From contig CALFXJ010000011.1 of NCBI GenBank assembly GCA_937958105.1, forward strand, positions 4,134-68,133: DNA of 64,000 nucleotides. Direction: 5' to 3'. A program made the translations under genes and the position numbers. This document shows, one piece after another, positions 50,119 to 59,216 of this stretch. Every line of letters begins with the position of its first letter. Position 1 is the stretch's first letter. Under the pieces are notes generated by a model. It ran no database searches, was not told the DNA's origin, and was given only the letters and a program-made list of their open reading frames with translations. This stretch comes from an uncultured Cellvibrio sp. (GTDB lineage Bacteria; Pseudomonadota; Gammaproteobacteria; Pseudomonadales; Cellvibrionaceae).

Positions 50119-51390
50119 ATGACATCTATAGAAGAGTTTGATATCGCCATCATCGGCGGCGGCATGGTGGGGGCCAGCCTCGCCAGTCTGCTTGCGGCCA
50201 GCGGCTGTGGCTGGCGCATCGCATTGATCGAAGCAAATCCCTTTCTCTCTGCCGGCATTCCCGCCAGCTACGCAGCGCCTTTTGATGCGCGCTCGACGGC
50301 CTTGTCCTACGGCAGCGTAGAAATTCTGCGGGAGCTGGGCCTGTGGGAGCAGTTGCAACAACACGCCACGCCAATCCGCCAGGTGCATGTTTCTGATCGC
50401 GGGCATCTTTCGGGCAGTGTTATTGATGCCCGGGAGCAGGGCATCGATGCGGTAGGACATGTGCTGGAAAATACCTGGCTGGGTAATGTGCTGGCGGCCC
50501 ACGTGCAGCAGCAGAGCAGCATTGTTTGTTTTTCGCCCGCGCGGGTCCAGTCGCTGACGCCGCGACAGCAGGGCACGCGCCTGCAGGTGGTCTGCGAAGG
50601 TGAGGCGGTGGAATTGAACTGCCGACTGGCGGTTATTGCCGATGGCGGTGATTCCCCCTTGCGTCACACTCTCGGCATCGAAACCGAGACCAAAGATTAT
50701 CGACAGACTGCCTTGATTGCCAATGTGGAGTTCACTCAGCCCCACGGCGGCGTCGCCTTTGAACGTTTTACTGATCAAGGGCCATTGGCACTTTTGCCTC
50801 TGGGGGATTCGGAACAAGGGCAGCGGGCTGCACTGGTCTGGACCCTGCCACCAGAGGAGGCGCTGCATCATCAGAGTCTCGACGATGCGGCTTTTCTTGT
50901 GCAGTTGCAGCAGCGTTTCGGTCACCGGCTGGGCCGCTTTACCCGTGTCAGCCCGCGCCACGCATTTCCCTTGCGGCTGATCACTGCCCGTGAGCAGGTG
51001 CGCTCCGGTGTGGTGCTCGTCGGTAACGCCGCGCATTTTCTGCACCCGGTGGCGGGGCAGGGTTTTAATCTGGCACTGCGTGATGCAGCTGTATTAACTG
51101 AAACGCTGATTGAATTATGGCAGCAGGAAAAATCACCGGGCGATCTGGCCGGTCTGCAGCGCTATATGGAACGCCAGCAGCGCGATCAGACGATCACCAT
51201 TACCTTCAGTGATCGTCTGGTACGTTTGTTCTCCTCCAGCCGCCTTCCGCTGATTGCATTGCGTCACCTGGGCTTTATCAGTCTCGCCGCTCTGCCCCCG
51301 GCAAAACGCTACTTTGCCGAACTCACGATGGGGGTGGCCGGGCGCAGCCCCCGCTGGCGTAACCTTGAGTCTGAAGCGGAGTCATCATGA
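50119..51390 (+). CDS. ubiH: 2-octaprenyl-6-methoxyphenol hydroxylase UbiH
   Basis: The 423-residue FAD monooxygenase belongs to the UbiH/COQ6 group. The FAD site GGGMVGASLASLLAASG is at 12-28, with the DG motif near IADGGDSPLR and GNAAHFLHPVAGQGFNLALRDAAVL near 308-332. It acts in ubiquinone ring hydroxylation. It overlaps ubiI by 4 nt (ATGA). The assignment as UbiH versus UbiI rests on gene order ygfB-pepP-ubiH-ubiI as in enteric bacteria and pseudomonads. Confidence 0.92.
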   Translation: MTSIEEFDIAIIGGGMVGASLASLLAASGCGWRIALIEANPFLSAGIPASYAAPFDARSTALSYGSVEILRELGLWEQLQQHATPIRQVHVSDRGHLSGSVIDAREQGIDAVGHVLENTWLGNVLAAHVQQQSSIVCFSPARVQSLTPRQQGTRLQVVCEGEAVELNCRLAVIADGGDSPLRHTLGIETETKDYRQTALIANVEFTQPHGGVAFERFTDQGPLALLPLGDSEQGQRAALVWTLPPEEALHHQSLDDAAFLVQLQQRFGHRLGRFTRVSPRHAFPLRLITAREQVRSGVVLVGNAAHFLHPVAGQGFNLALRDAAVLTETLIELWQQEKSPGDLAGLQRYMERQQRDQTITITFSDRLVRLFSSSRLPLIALRHLGFISLAALPPAKRYFAELTMGVAGRSPRWRNLESEAESS

Positions 51391-52607
51391 GTCATTCCTT
51401 TCGGCAGTTTGATGTGATTATCGTCGGTTCCGGTCTGGTTGGTGCCAGTCTCGCCTGTGCTCTGGCAACGCTCAAGACGGCAGCGGCGTTGCGTATTGCT
51501 GTGATTGAGGCCGGTGGTCCAGTGCCGCGGTATTCCGGGCAGGAATTTGATCCGCGGGTTGTTGCACTGACGCCGGCGTCGCGACAGTGGCTTGAGCGGG
51601 TAGGTGCCTGGGATCGTATCCTTCATGACCGTGTCTGCGCGTATCGCGATATGCATGTATGGGACGGTGAAGGTACGGCGTCCATCGATTTTTCCAGCGC
51701 GGACGTGCGGCAGGATTGCCTCGGCTACATTGTGGAAAACTCCGTTGCCGTGCGTGCTTTGCGCGAACGGCTGGCGCAACTGACCCAGGTCGAGGTGTTG
51801 CAGCCGGTGAGTGTCACAGGGCTGCGTGGCCCACAATTGTCACAGCCTGAGGTGGAGGTCTCGCTCAGCACGGGAGAAACCCTGCGTACCTCTCTGCTGA
51901 TCGCGGCGGATGGTGCGCAATCCCGGGTGCGTGAGCTGGCTGGATTCCGCACGCGGGAATGGGATTATCAGCAGCAGGCGATCGTGACGACGGTGCGCAC
52001 CGAGCGCTCCCACGAATTCACTGCCTGGCAAAGATTCATGCATACCGGACCCCTGGCGTTTCTGCCGCTGCTGACGGCCGGTGATTCGCATTACTGCTCT
52101 ATCGTCTGGTCGGCCGATACGCCTTTAGCCGAAACTCTGATGGCCCTTGATGATGCGGCTTTTTGTAAGCGCCTGGGTGTAGCGTTCGAGCATCGCCTGG
52201 GCGATGTTGAAGTCTGTGCAGAACGTTTCTGCCTGCCTCTGCGGCAGCGCCATGCACAGCAATATATCCAGCCGGGTATAACGCTGGTGGGCGACGCGGC
52301 CCACAACATTCATCCCTTGGCTGGACAAGGTGTTAATCTCGGTTTGCTGGACGCCGCAGCTCTGGCTCAGGAGATTGAGCGCGCGCTGTGTCGAGAGATT
52401 CCGTTAGAGGACTATTCCATCCTGCGGCGTTATCAGCGACAACGCCTCGCCGGTAATCTGGGCATGATGAGTGCGATGGAGGGCTTCAAGCGTTTGTTTG
52501 GTAATCCTGCTCTTGGAGTCACCTTGCTGCGTAATGTCGGTTTACGAAAATTCAATGATTTGCCGCTGTTGAAAAACTATCTGGTGAAACAGGTCATGGG
52601 TGTGTAG
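51387..52607 (+). CDS. ubiI: UbiI/VisC-type FAD-dependent ubiquinone hydroxylase
   Basis: The protein has 406 residues: FAD site VGSGLVGASLACALA (12-26), IAADGAQSRVRELAG, and VGDAAHNIHPLAGQGVNLGLLDAAALAQEI. It is a paralogue of the preceding gene and overlaps it by 4 nt, so both are translated together. It probably hydroxylates C5 of the ubiquinone ring precursor. Confidence 0.92.
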   Translation: MSHSFRQFDVIIVGSGLVGASLACALATLKTAAALRIAVIEAGGPVPRYSGQEFDPRVVALTPASRQWLERVGAWDRILHDRVCAYRDMHVWDGEGTASIDFSSADVRQDCLGYIVENSVAVRALRERLAQLTQVEVLQPVSVTGLRGPQLSQPEVEVSLSTGETLRTSLLIAADGAQSRVRELAGFRTREWDYQQQAIVTTVRTERSHEFTAWQRFMHTGPLAFLPLLTAGDSHYCSIVWSADTPLAETLMALDDAAFCKRLGVAFEHRLGDVEVCAERFCLPLRQRHAQQYIQPGITLVGDAAHNIHPLAGQGVNLGLLDAAALAQEIERALCREIPLEDYSILRRYQRQRLAGNLGMMSAMEGFKRLFGNPALGVTLLRNVGLRKFNDLPLLKNYLVKQVMGV

Positions 52608-52634
52608 CCATGGGTATTAATGTAGGAAGTCAAA

Positions 52635-53129
52635 ATGACGCTTGCTGAAATTGTTTCAATCGCTCCTTTTCAATGGCATTCCATTGGCACGGCACTGCTG
52701 TGCGGTTTTATTATCGGGCTGGAGCGCCAGTTGCGCGGCAAACCGGTGGGCATTCGTACATCGGCGTTGATTACCTTGGGGACCTACATTTTTATTTCGG
52801 CCGCGAATCTGGTACAGACCGATGCTACGGATCCATCACGGATCATCGGGCAGGTCATTACCGGTATCGGTTTTCTTGGCGCTGGCGTCATGCTGGCCCG
52901 TGATGGGGTTGTGCTGGGTGTGACATCTGCAGCTACCATCTGGGCGCTGGCGGCCATTGGCGTCTGCATTGCGGTGGGCTATGAAGTCACGGCAATAAAA
53001 TTGTCTACGATTGTTGTCTTTGTACTTATCGGCGTAGACCTGTTGGAAGATTATTCACAGGCACTCACCCGCGGTGTTCATCGGAAATATCGTGGCTGGC
53101 GTGATCGCTCAAAGACAAGTTCGGATTAA
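52635..53129 (+). CDS. MgtC/SapB family membrane protein
   Basis: This 164-residue protein has four or five hydrophobic segments. The MgtC signature FIIGLERQLRGKPVGIRTSALITLGTYIFISAA and IGTGFLGAG-type VITGIGFLGAGVMLARDG are present. It lacks the C-terminal cytosolic domain of virulence-type MgtC, so a general inner-membrane role is more likely. It starts 27 nt after ubiI and may be co-transcribed. Confidence 0.9.
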   Translation: MTLAEIVSIAPFQWHSIGTALLCGFIIGLERQLRGKPVGIRTSALITLGTYIFISAANLVQTDATDPSRIIGQVITGIGFLGAGVMLARDGVVLGVTSAATIWALAAIGVCIAVGYEVTAIKLSTIVVFVLIGVDLLEDYSQALTRGVHRKYRGWRDRSKTSSD

Positions 53130-53206
53130 TGAGCTGTTCATGCAGAAATTGCTCCAGACAAAATTTTTTATCACGGATATCTCGCCGTAATTGAGCCGAC
53201 TTCATT

Positions 53207-54256
53207 ATGTCTCATCCCTTACGTGTAGCGCTGACTGCCTTCGGTATGTCAGGCCGGCTTTTTCACGCGCCGTTCATTCAGGCTGATCCCAATTTCGAGC
53301 TGGTAAAAATTCTGGAGCGCTCGCGCACGGACTCCCGCGCTCAATATCCGGAGGCGGAGATAGTGCGCGGGTATGATGAAATTCTGCAGGACCCCTCCAT
53401 CGATATCATTGTCATCAACACCCCTAATGCTCTGCATTACAGCATGACCGAAGCAGCCTTGCTTGCAGGTAAGCATGTCATTGTTGAAAAACCTTTTACG
53501 CCCACAGTGGCGGAAGGTGAAACGCTGATCAAGCTGGCAGAGCAGCAGGGCTTGATGCTGTCGGTATACCACAATCGGCGCTTTGCCTCCGGCTATCATA
53601 CGGCGCGTAAACTGCTGGCGGAATCAGCGGTGGGCGAGCTGCGAAGTTTCACCATCAATCATGAACGATTTCGCCCGCAACCTGGGCCGAAAAAATGGAA
53701 GGAAGAAAATCATCCGGGAGCGGGATTATTTTATGACATCGGAATTCACCTGCTGGATGAAGCCTTGCTGCTCTTCGGTCTGCCCTGCTCGCTGAATGCG
53801 GATCTGCGTATCCAGCGCCGGGCCAGTCACGTCAATGATTACTTTGATGTGCGCCTGGAATACACCTCCTTTCACGTAAACCTGAGAGGTTCATTGCTGG
53901 CTCGCGAGCCAGCTCCCGCTTATGTAATCCACGGTGAACAAGGTTCATATCTGAAGCAGCAACAGGATGTTCAGGAATCGCGTTTGCTTGCCGGTGTGAC
54001 ACCGACCGCAGACGGTTGGGCAGATGAGGATGAGGGCGACTGGGGAATCTTGCACAGCGACGCGGGTCGACAAAAATACCCTACCCAGGCGGGCGACTAT
54101 CGGGATTTCTATTGCAACATTTATGCACATTTATGCGACAAAGAACCGCTGTTGAGTTCACCGCAGCAGGCGGTAATGGCGTTGCGTCTATTGGAGCTCG
54201 CTCTGTTGAATTCGCAACAACAGCGCACTTTGCCAGTGCGTTTTTCGGTTGGCTGA
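53207..54256 (+). CDS. Gfo/Idh/MocA family oxidoreductase
   Basis: The protein has 349 residues. The N-terminal NAD(P) fold starts LRVALTAFGMSGRLFHAPFI, with VINTPNALHYSM and the catalytic-lysine motif VEKPFTPT; the C-terminal domain has YHNRRFASGYHTARKLL and GIHLLDEALLLFG. It resembles the YdgJ-like subgroup, which acts on scyllo-inositol or related polyols. The true substrate cannot be read here. Confidence 0.9.
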   Translation: MSHPLRVALTAFGMSGRLFHAPFIQADPNFELVKILERSRTDSRAQYPEAEIVRGYDEILQDPSIDIIVINTPNALHYSMTEAALLAGKHVIVEKPFTPTVAEGETLIKLAEQQGLMLSVYHNRRFASGYHTARKLLAESAVGELRSFTINHERFRPQPGPKKWKEENHPGAGLFYDIGIHLLDEALLLFGLPCSLNADLRIQRRASHVNDYFDVRLEYTSFHVNLRGSLLAREPAPAYVIHGEQGSYLKQQQDVQESRLLAGVTPTADGWADEDEGDWGILHSDAGRQKYPTQAGDYRDFYCNIYAHLCDKEPLLSSPQQAVMALRLLELALLNSQQQRTLPVRFSVG

Positions 54257-54316
54257 TAAATAGCAGTGCAAAAGGTGTAGATTGGTAACACTGTTAAATT
54301 TTTTGTGGGATTAATC

Positions 54317-54673
54317 ATGGCAAAAGTGACAATGACAGCACGGGTTTTAAATGTTTTATTGCAGTTGATACTGTTGGTTTCCGTGCTGGGTTTTTTAAGT
54401 TTTGCAAATGCCTATGGCGTCTTCTGGGCCGCGGTTACGGCTGTCATACTTTATGGGGTAAGCCGGCGGCAACGCTGGGCATACTTTGCCTGCGCGGCTT
54501 GGGCGCTGGCCTGTTACCAACTGGCAAAACTCGGTTACGAATTCGAAAGTGTAAAGCGCTGGGTAATGCTGGCGGGCTTCGGCGTAATCGCTCTGGCGAT
54601 TTATTTACACGAAACCCTGGGTAAAACAACCAAGGTAAATCACGAGCAGGAAAGTGACCAGGATCAGGGGTAA
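54317..54673 (+). CDS. Small integral membrane protein of unknown function
   Basis: The protein has 118 residues and about four hydrophobic segments (VLNVLLQLILLVSVLGFLSFA, FWAAVTAVILYGVS, YFACAAWALACYQLA, WVMLAGFGVIALAIYL) and a polar C-terminal tail. I do not recognise a family. Start: ATG at 54317; a GTG four codons upstream is in frame. Confidence 0.65.
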   Translation: MAKVTMTARVLNVLLQLILLVSVLGFLSFANAYGVFWAAVTAVILYGVSRRQRWAYFACAAWALACYQLAKLGYEFESVKRWVMLAGFGVIALAIYLHETLGKTTKVNHEQESDQDQG

Positions 54674-54958
54674 GAGCCGCGTTTGATTTAGATTATAAAA
54701 AACATCGAATATTGTTTAAATTCATCCATAATCTCTTGAACTCATATAGGCGAAGTGCTTTAATTTTGAACTGCTACAGATTGAGATTCGTCCAAAGACT
54801 AAAGCGTTTGCGAGGACTCCTCCGCTTGCTCGACCTCTTGGTACGCACCACGACCTTAGCAATAGCTTTATTAATAAGCTATTTCACCCTGGCTTTTAAT
54901 AAAGTCGGTTTTAATGTTTGGTCAGCATCGCTGGCTTTTAATGCAAGACGAGGAAAGT
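54674..54958 (+). promoter_or_regulatory. Long leader of the cold-shock gene
   Basis: The 285 nt before the cold-shock gene are AT-rich and carry a hairpin AATAGCTT-TATTA-ATAAGCTATT (54861-54884). Long structured leaders are usual for cspA-type genes and help temperature-dependent translation. A 91-codon frame across it is probably chance. Confidence 0.5.
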
Positions 54959-55168
54959 ATGTCAGATCTGGTCTCTGGTGTTGTTAAATGGTTTAACGAC
55001 GACAAAGGTTACGGTTTTATTGAGCGTGAAGGTGGTGCGGACGTATTTGTTCACTTCCGTGCTATCAACGGCACTGGCCGCAGAACGCTCAAAGAAGGTC
55101 AGAAAGTGACTTTCGAAGTGACTCAAGGTCAAAAAGGTCCGCAAGCGGAAAACGTAACTCCTCTCTAA
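54959..55168 (+). CDS. Cold-shock protein (CspA family)
   Basis: This 69-residue single cold-shock domain shows RNP1 KGYGFIE (about 16-22) and RNP2 DVFVHF (29-34). It is a nucleic-acid chaperone that melts RNA structure. The start ATG has AGGAAAGT directly upstream; a longer frame from 54914 is unlikely. A terminator follows 16 nt after the stop codon. Confidence 0.97.
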   Translation: MSDLVSGVVKWFNDDKGYGFIEREGGADVFVHFRAINGTGRRTLKEGQKVTFEVTQGQKGPQAENVTPL

Positions 55169-55184
55169 GAGTCGGCTACGTTTT

Positions 55185-55211
55185 AAGGGGATGATAAAAA
55201 CATCCCCTTTA
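55185..55211 (+). terminator. Rho-independent terminator of the cold-shock gene
   Basis: AAGGGGATG/CATCCCCTTT stem with an A-rich loop. Confidence 0.88.
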
Positions 55212-55301
55212 TCCCCCATCTGCGTGTGTTATCGCAGGTGGCATTCCTTCTTTTTGTGCTGAAGTCGACTGCCGTTCAGCTCCTGTCCGTGTTTACCGCT
55301 C

Positions 55302-55619
55302 ATGCTCGATATCAAGGCTCTCTTTTGGCTGTCCCTGTTAGGTTTGGCTATTTACTATTGGTTTAATGCCTTGAAGATAAAAGAGATTGCTTTTGCTGCC
55401 GCGCTGCGCCACTGCAGCGAGATGCAGGTGCAGATGCTTGATCAGAATGTTCATCTTCGCCGCCTCTGGTTTAAACGCGACAATCGTGGGCAGCCCCGGT
55501 TCTGGCGCGCATTTTATTTTGAGTTTACCGTCACTGGCGAGGATCGTTATGTGGGACGGATACTGATGCTGGGAGCCCACCTTGCGACGGTGCAATTAGA
55601 ACCTCACCGTTTTCATTGA
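55302..55619 (+). CDS. DUF3301 domain protein
   Basis: The 105-residue protein has one N-terminal transmembrane segment (LFWLSLLGLAIYYWF) and a small cytosolic domain with the DUF3301 pattern AALRHCSEMQVQMLDQNVHLRRLWFKRD and FEFTVTGEDRYVGRILMLG. Its role is unknown; it is conserved in Gammaproteobacteria. Confidence 0.88.
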   Translation: MLDIKALFWLSLLGLAIYYWFNALKIKEIAFAAALRHCSEMQVQMLDQNVHLRRLWFKRDNRGQPRFWRAFYFEFTVTGEDRYVGRILMLGAHLATVQLEPHRFH

Positions 55620-55758
55620 TTCTCTTCTTACTCTCTCCTGCTGAATTCCTGCATCCTCCAACCCTATGTGGGTAAGCGTACGGACCGCTGGTTGAGCGAC
55701 GCGCAAGCTGTTCCTGTAATTTTTATCTGCTTTAATTTTTCAGGACATCCCCTTCAAT

Positions 55759-56304
55759 ATGAAATACATTCTCCACGGCAGTGTGATCAGTATTGGCCTG
55801 CTGATTATATCCTCAGCATTCTCCGCACCTTTTTCTTCTTCCGCAGAATATGAAGCTGCCATGCAAAGGGCGGAGAAGAATTATGTCACTGCCCGCGAGT
55901 TATGTGATGCACTAAAAAATCACGCACAGGATGTCTGTATTGCTGAAGCAAGAGCAGAGCGTAAGCGGCAGGAAGCGGATGCAGAAGCTGCTGAAAAGAA
56001 TACCCCCGAAGTCAGAACCAAAGCCCTGATCAGTTACGCTGATGCGGAATTGGAACTCGCCCAAATAAAATGCGAAGCCTATCGCGGCAACGACAAAGAT
56101 ATTTGTCTCAAGCGTGCCCAGCTCGAACATCAGCAGAGCGTGAGTGTGGCAAAGGCTAATCAAAAGGTGAGGGATGCTCATCAGAAGGCGATGGAAGAAA
56201 TCAGTGAGGCGGACTACGAGCTGGAGCTGGAGAAATGTGAAAAAGCCAGCGGTGATGCGCGTAAACACTGCGTTGATGGAGTTAAAGCTAAATACAAAAA
56301 ATAA
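55759..56304 (+). CDS. Periplasmic three-repeat helical protein with Cys pairs
   Basis: The protein has 181 residues with a signal peptide ending AFSA (about 23). The mature part shows three similar units of about 50 residues, each with a paired Cys motif: CDALKNHAQDVCIAEARAE, CEAYRGNDKDICLKRAQLE and CEKASGDARKHCVDGVKAK. Two Cys ten residues apart in a helical context suggest helical hairpins locked by disulfides. I do not recognise a named family. Terminal Lys-rich sequence may bind nucleic acid or envelope polymers, but this is speculation. Confidence 0.75.
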   Translation: MKYILHGSVISIGLLIISSAFSAPFSSSAEYEAAMQRAEKNYVTARELCDALKNHAQDVCIAEARAERKRQEADAEAAEKNTPEVRTKALISYADAELELAQIKCEAYRGNDKDICLKRAQLEHQQSVSVAKANQKVRDAHQKAMEEISEADYELELEKCEKASGDARKHCVDGVKAKYKK

Positions 56305-56391
56305 GGGGAGAGCTTTAATGCGGAGCTGCATTCCCCACTGGATGCGCGCGCGTTATGATAGGGTTCTTTTGATTGAAAGGGCTCCGTTATC

Positions 56392-56796
56392 ATGTCAATT
56401 ATTTATCGGGACGATGCTGTTCTCACGCCGGAAGAGGCCATAGCGCTTTATCAAAAATCCACACTGGGTGAGCGGCGCCCGGTAGACCGTCCCGACATCT
56501 TTGCCGGCATGCTCAAGAACGCCAATCTGATTATCACTGCCTGGGATGATCAGCATCTGGTGGGCATTGCCAGATCTCTTACCGACTTTACTTACGTGAC
56601 CTACCTGGCTGACCTGGCCGTCGATGTGGACTATCAACATCAGGGCATTGGTAAACAATTGATCGCTGAAACTCAGCACCGCACTGAGCCGGAATGCATG
56701 ATTGTTCTGCTCGCTGCGCCCAAAGCTAATGACTACTACCCAAAACTGGGCTTCACTCACAATCCGCGGGCGTGGATGTTGAAAAGTAATTATTGA
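56392..56796 (+). CDS. GNAT family N-acetyltransferase
   Basis: The 134-residue protein has the GNAT core: AWDDQHLVGIARSLTDFTYVTYLADLAVDVDYQHQGIGKQLIAE (the Q/RxxGxG/A acetyl-CoA loop is HQGIGK), then LLAAPKANDYYPKLGFTHNPRAW. The substrate is unknown. It ends 13 nt before the Nudix gene. Confidence 0.9.
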   Translation: MSIIYRDDAVLTPEEAIALYQKSTLGERRPVDRPDIFAGMLKNANLIITAWDDQHLVGIARSLTDFTYVTYLADLAVDVDYQHQGIGKQLIAETQHRTEPECMIVLLAAPKANDYYPKLGFTHNPRAWMLKSNY

Positions 56797-56809
56797 GAGA
56801 GGTCATCGA

Positions 56810-57379
56810 ATGTCAGACGAAAAAACTCTTAAAACCAAAGTTGGCGGGTGGCGAGTCAAATCTTCAGCTGCCGTGTACGAAAATCCCTGGATCAAGGTGT
56901 CCCATGAGGAAGTCATTACTCCTCGGGATACACCGGGAATATACGGAGTCGTGCACTTCAAGAACACGGCGGTAGGTGTGGTACCTATCGATGATGAAGG
57001 CAACACCTGGCTCGTCAGGCAAAGCCGCTTTACGCTCAATCAATACACCTGGGAAATTCCGGAAGGCGGTTGTCCCATCGGCGAAGAACCTCTGGCGGCG
57101 GCGCAGCGGGAACTGCAGGAAGAAGTTGGACTATATGCGCAGCGCTGGGAGTTTTTGATGAGTCTGCATCTATCGAACTCTGTCACGGATGAAAAAGCCG
57201 AGGTGTATGTTGCCCGCGATCTCTCCTCCGGTCAGCAGAACCTGGAAGCAAGCGAAGACATTGAAGTAAAAAAATTGCCGTTGCGTGAAGCGATTGCGAT
57301 GGTAAAAAACGGCGAGATAACTGATGCAATTTCCGTCGCCGCGCTGTTGCGACTGGCGGCGGATAATATTTACTTATAA
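56810..57379 (+). CDS. Nudix hydrolase (ADP-ribose-pyrophosphatase-like)
   Basis: The protein has 189 residues. A complete Nudix box lies at 86-108 (ends QRELQEEVGL). Upstream WEIPEGG and HFKNTAVGVVPIDDEGNTWLVRQ are typical of the ADP-sugar class. It overlaps the convergent membrane-protein gene by 10 nt. Confidence 0.92.
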   Translation: MSDEKTLKTKVGGWRVKSSAAVYENPWIKVSHEEVITPRDTPGIYGVVHFKNTAVGVVPIDDEGNTWLVRQSRFTLNQYTWEIPEGGCPIGEEPLAAAQRELQEEVGLYAQRWEFLMSLHLSNSVTDEKAEVYVARDLSSGQQNLEASEDIEVKKLPLREAIAMVKNGEITDAISVAALLRLAADNIYL

Positions 57380-58389
57380 GCAGCTTCTTGCACAGTTCGG
57401 CCTTTCAGCATTGCGAATAGTTGTTCCTTCATCGCGGATGTCATGGTGCGGTCGACCTTAAACACCGCGGGTAGATCAGGGTGTTCCGGATCAATCTCGA
57501 TTCCCCAGATGGGCGTAAGGCTGGTGGGCATCATCGCGTAGCGCAGATCCCCTACAAAGTGCTCATGTTGCGGGTGAACCCCCAGCATGCCTTCGGTCAG
57601 CGCGTGAAAGCGATGCAGGTCATCGTAGGCGCGGGAAGAAGGAGGAAGCTGTTGCCAGCGGATCGGATCAATCAGCATAGCTGATTCACCCAGGTAGGTT
57701 ATCGGCTCGGGATTCAGCCCGACGCGGACTGCTGCGGCCTGAATGCTGTCGCCATCCACGATGAGCGCGCGCCAGAGGATCAGGTTGGCGAGCGTGGGTT
57801 TGATGATGATGCGCGAAGGAGTAACTCCGTGTTGTTCCGCCAGGGCTTCGGCCGCCGCAAAGGCGCGTTGATGCTGTATGGCTCCCAGCGAAAGATAGAG
57901 CACCGCACAGCCCAGGCCTATGCCGCACCAGACTTTTCTGCGTCCATAGGTGGCCGCAGTGATGGCGATGATGAGCAACAGACTGAAGAGCGGGTCCACC
58001 ACCGCAATGATACTGAGTGAGACCGGTGTGTTAATTAACGGCCAGAACAGATGGGTACCGTAACTGGTGCAGACATCCAGCAGACAGGCCGAGAGATAAC
58101 CCGTCAGTGCATAGATATACACCTGCGCTTTATTTAAATGGCGACGGACTATTGGCCACAGGAGCAGGCTGGCCAGCAGCGCACCCAGAGGGGCAAAAAA
58201 TAACGAGTGGGTGAAATGGCGGTGATAGGTCAGGGTTGTGAGGGCGTCATCACCACTGCGGATCAGAACATCCAGATCCGGCAGCAGGGCCGCAATGGCA
58301 CCGACAGCCCCGGCAAGGCGAAGATGTTGCGGTCGACACACTGACTGCGCCGTGACGGCGCCCAGCAGGGCGTGGGTGACTATATCCAT
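57370..58389 (-). CDS. YdjM-type membrane-bound metal-dependent hydrolase
   Basis: The 339-residue protein begins MDIVTHALLGAVTAQ, followed by HRHFTHSLFFAPLGALLASLLL and LLDVCTSYGTHLFWP. These His/Asp positions in membrane segments define the YdjM/DUF457 family. About four to five membrane segments are followed by a soluble C-terminal half. Its reaction is unknown. It is divergent from rsmE. Confidence 0.87.
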   Translation of the reverse strand: MDIVTHALLGAVTAQSVCRPQHLRLAGAVGAIAALLPDLDVLIRSGDDALTTLTYHRHFTHSLFFAPLGALLASLLLWPIVRRHLNKAQVYIYALTGYLSACLLDVCTSYGTHLFWPLINTPVSLSIIAVVDPLFSLLLIIAITAATYGRRKVWCGIGLGCAVLYLSLGAIQHQRAFAAAEALAEQHGVTPSRIIIKPTLANLILWRALIVDGDSIQAAAVRVGLNPEPITYLGESAMLIDPIRWQQLPPSSRAYDDLHRFHALTEGMLGVHPQHEHFVGDLRYAMMPTSLTPIWGIEIDPEHPDLPAVFKVDRTMTSAMKEQLFAMLKGRTVQEAAYK

Positions 58390-58487
58390 AATTGATTATT
58401 GCTGTTGATTATCCGGCCACTTTACTACAATTTGTCCGCTGTACCCTGACCAACCAAATACTTTCCTGTTGTCGAGTCTTTGTCGTT

Positions 58488-59213
58488 ATGCGTATACCCC
58501 GAATTTATACCTCACAACCGCTCGCCTGTGCGCAGTCCGTGGAACTGGAAGAAGCCACCGCACATTACCTCGGTAAAGTACTGCGGATGCAACCGGGGCG
58601 GGAGCTGGTGTTATTCAATGGCAAGGGGGGCGAATACCAGGCGCACATCACCGACATTCACAAAAAACAGGTCGTGGTGATGGTGGGTGAGTACAGGGAA
58701 GTTGATCGTCAGTCACCGCTGGAGCTGGAGCTGGCCATCGGCGTATCGCGCGGTGAAAGGATGGATTGGGTATTACAGAAGGCGACGGAGCTGGGCGTCA
58801 CCCGCATAACGCCACTCGTCACAGAGCGCACTGAAGTCAAACTCGCTGGTGAGCGTCAGGATAAAAAGATCCAGCACTGGCAACAGATCCTCATCAGTGC
58901 CTGTGAACAGTGTCAGCGCAATATTCTTCCGACTCTCAGTGAACCGCTCGCATTCGGTGATTGGCTGCAAAAAGCTGAAGCCCAGTTAAAGTTTGTACTG
59001 CACCACCGGGACAGCCGTGGTTTACCGGAGAGCGGGCAAGTGAACAGTGTCGCCTTGCTGATAGGTCCAGAGGGCGGTCTGTCAGATGCCGAGATTGAGC
59101 TGGCTGTGGCCAAGGGGTTTGCCCCGCTCACCCTGGGACCCAGGGTGCTGCGCACCGAGACTGCGCCGGTTGCGGCGATCAGTCTGGTGCAATATCGGTG
59201 GGGTGATCTTTAA
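58488..59213 (+). CDS. rsmE: 16S rRNA (uracil-1498-N3)-methyltransferase RsmE
   Basis: The protein has 241 residues, near the E. coli length. SPOUT-class signatures are MDWVLQKATELGVTRITPLVTERTEVKL, LLIGPEGGLSDAEIELA and the C-terminal LGPRVLRTETAPVAAIS. It methylates U1498 of 16S rRNA. The ATG at 58488 starts MRIPRIYTSQPL, the usual family start; the longer frame from 58392 is unsupported. Confidence 0.96.
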   Translation: MRIPRIYTSQPLACAQSVELEEATAHYLGKVLRMQPGRELVLFNGKGGEYQAHITDIHKKQVVVMVGEYREVDRQSPLELELAIGVSRGERMDWVLQKATELGVTRITPLVTERTEVKLAGERQDKKIQHWQQILISACEQCQRNILPTLSEPLAFGDWLQKAEAQLKFVLHHRDSRGLPESGQVNSVALLIGPEGGLSDAEIELAVAKGFAPLTLGPRVLRTETAPVAAISLVQYRWGDL

Positions 59214-59216
59214 CCG

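Noticed and set aside
54712..54987. A 91-codon frame upstream of and overlapping the cold-shock gene
   Set aside because: It lies in the AT-rich leader, overlaps the cold-shock start and resembles no family; a structured leader explains the region better.
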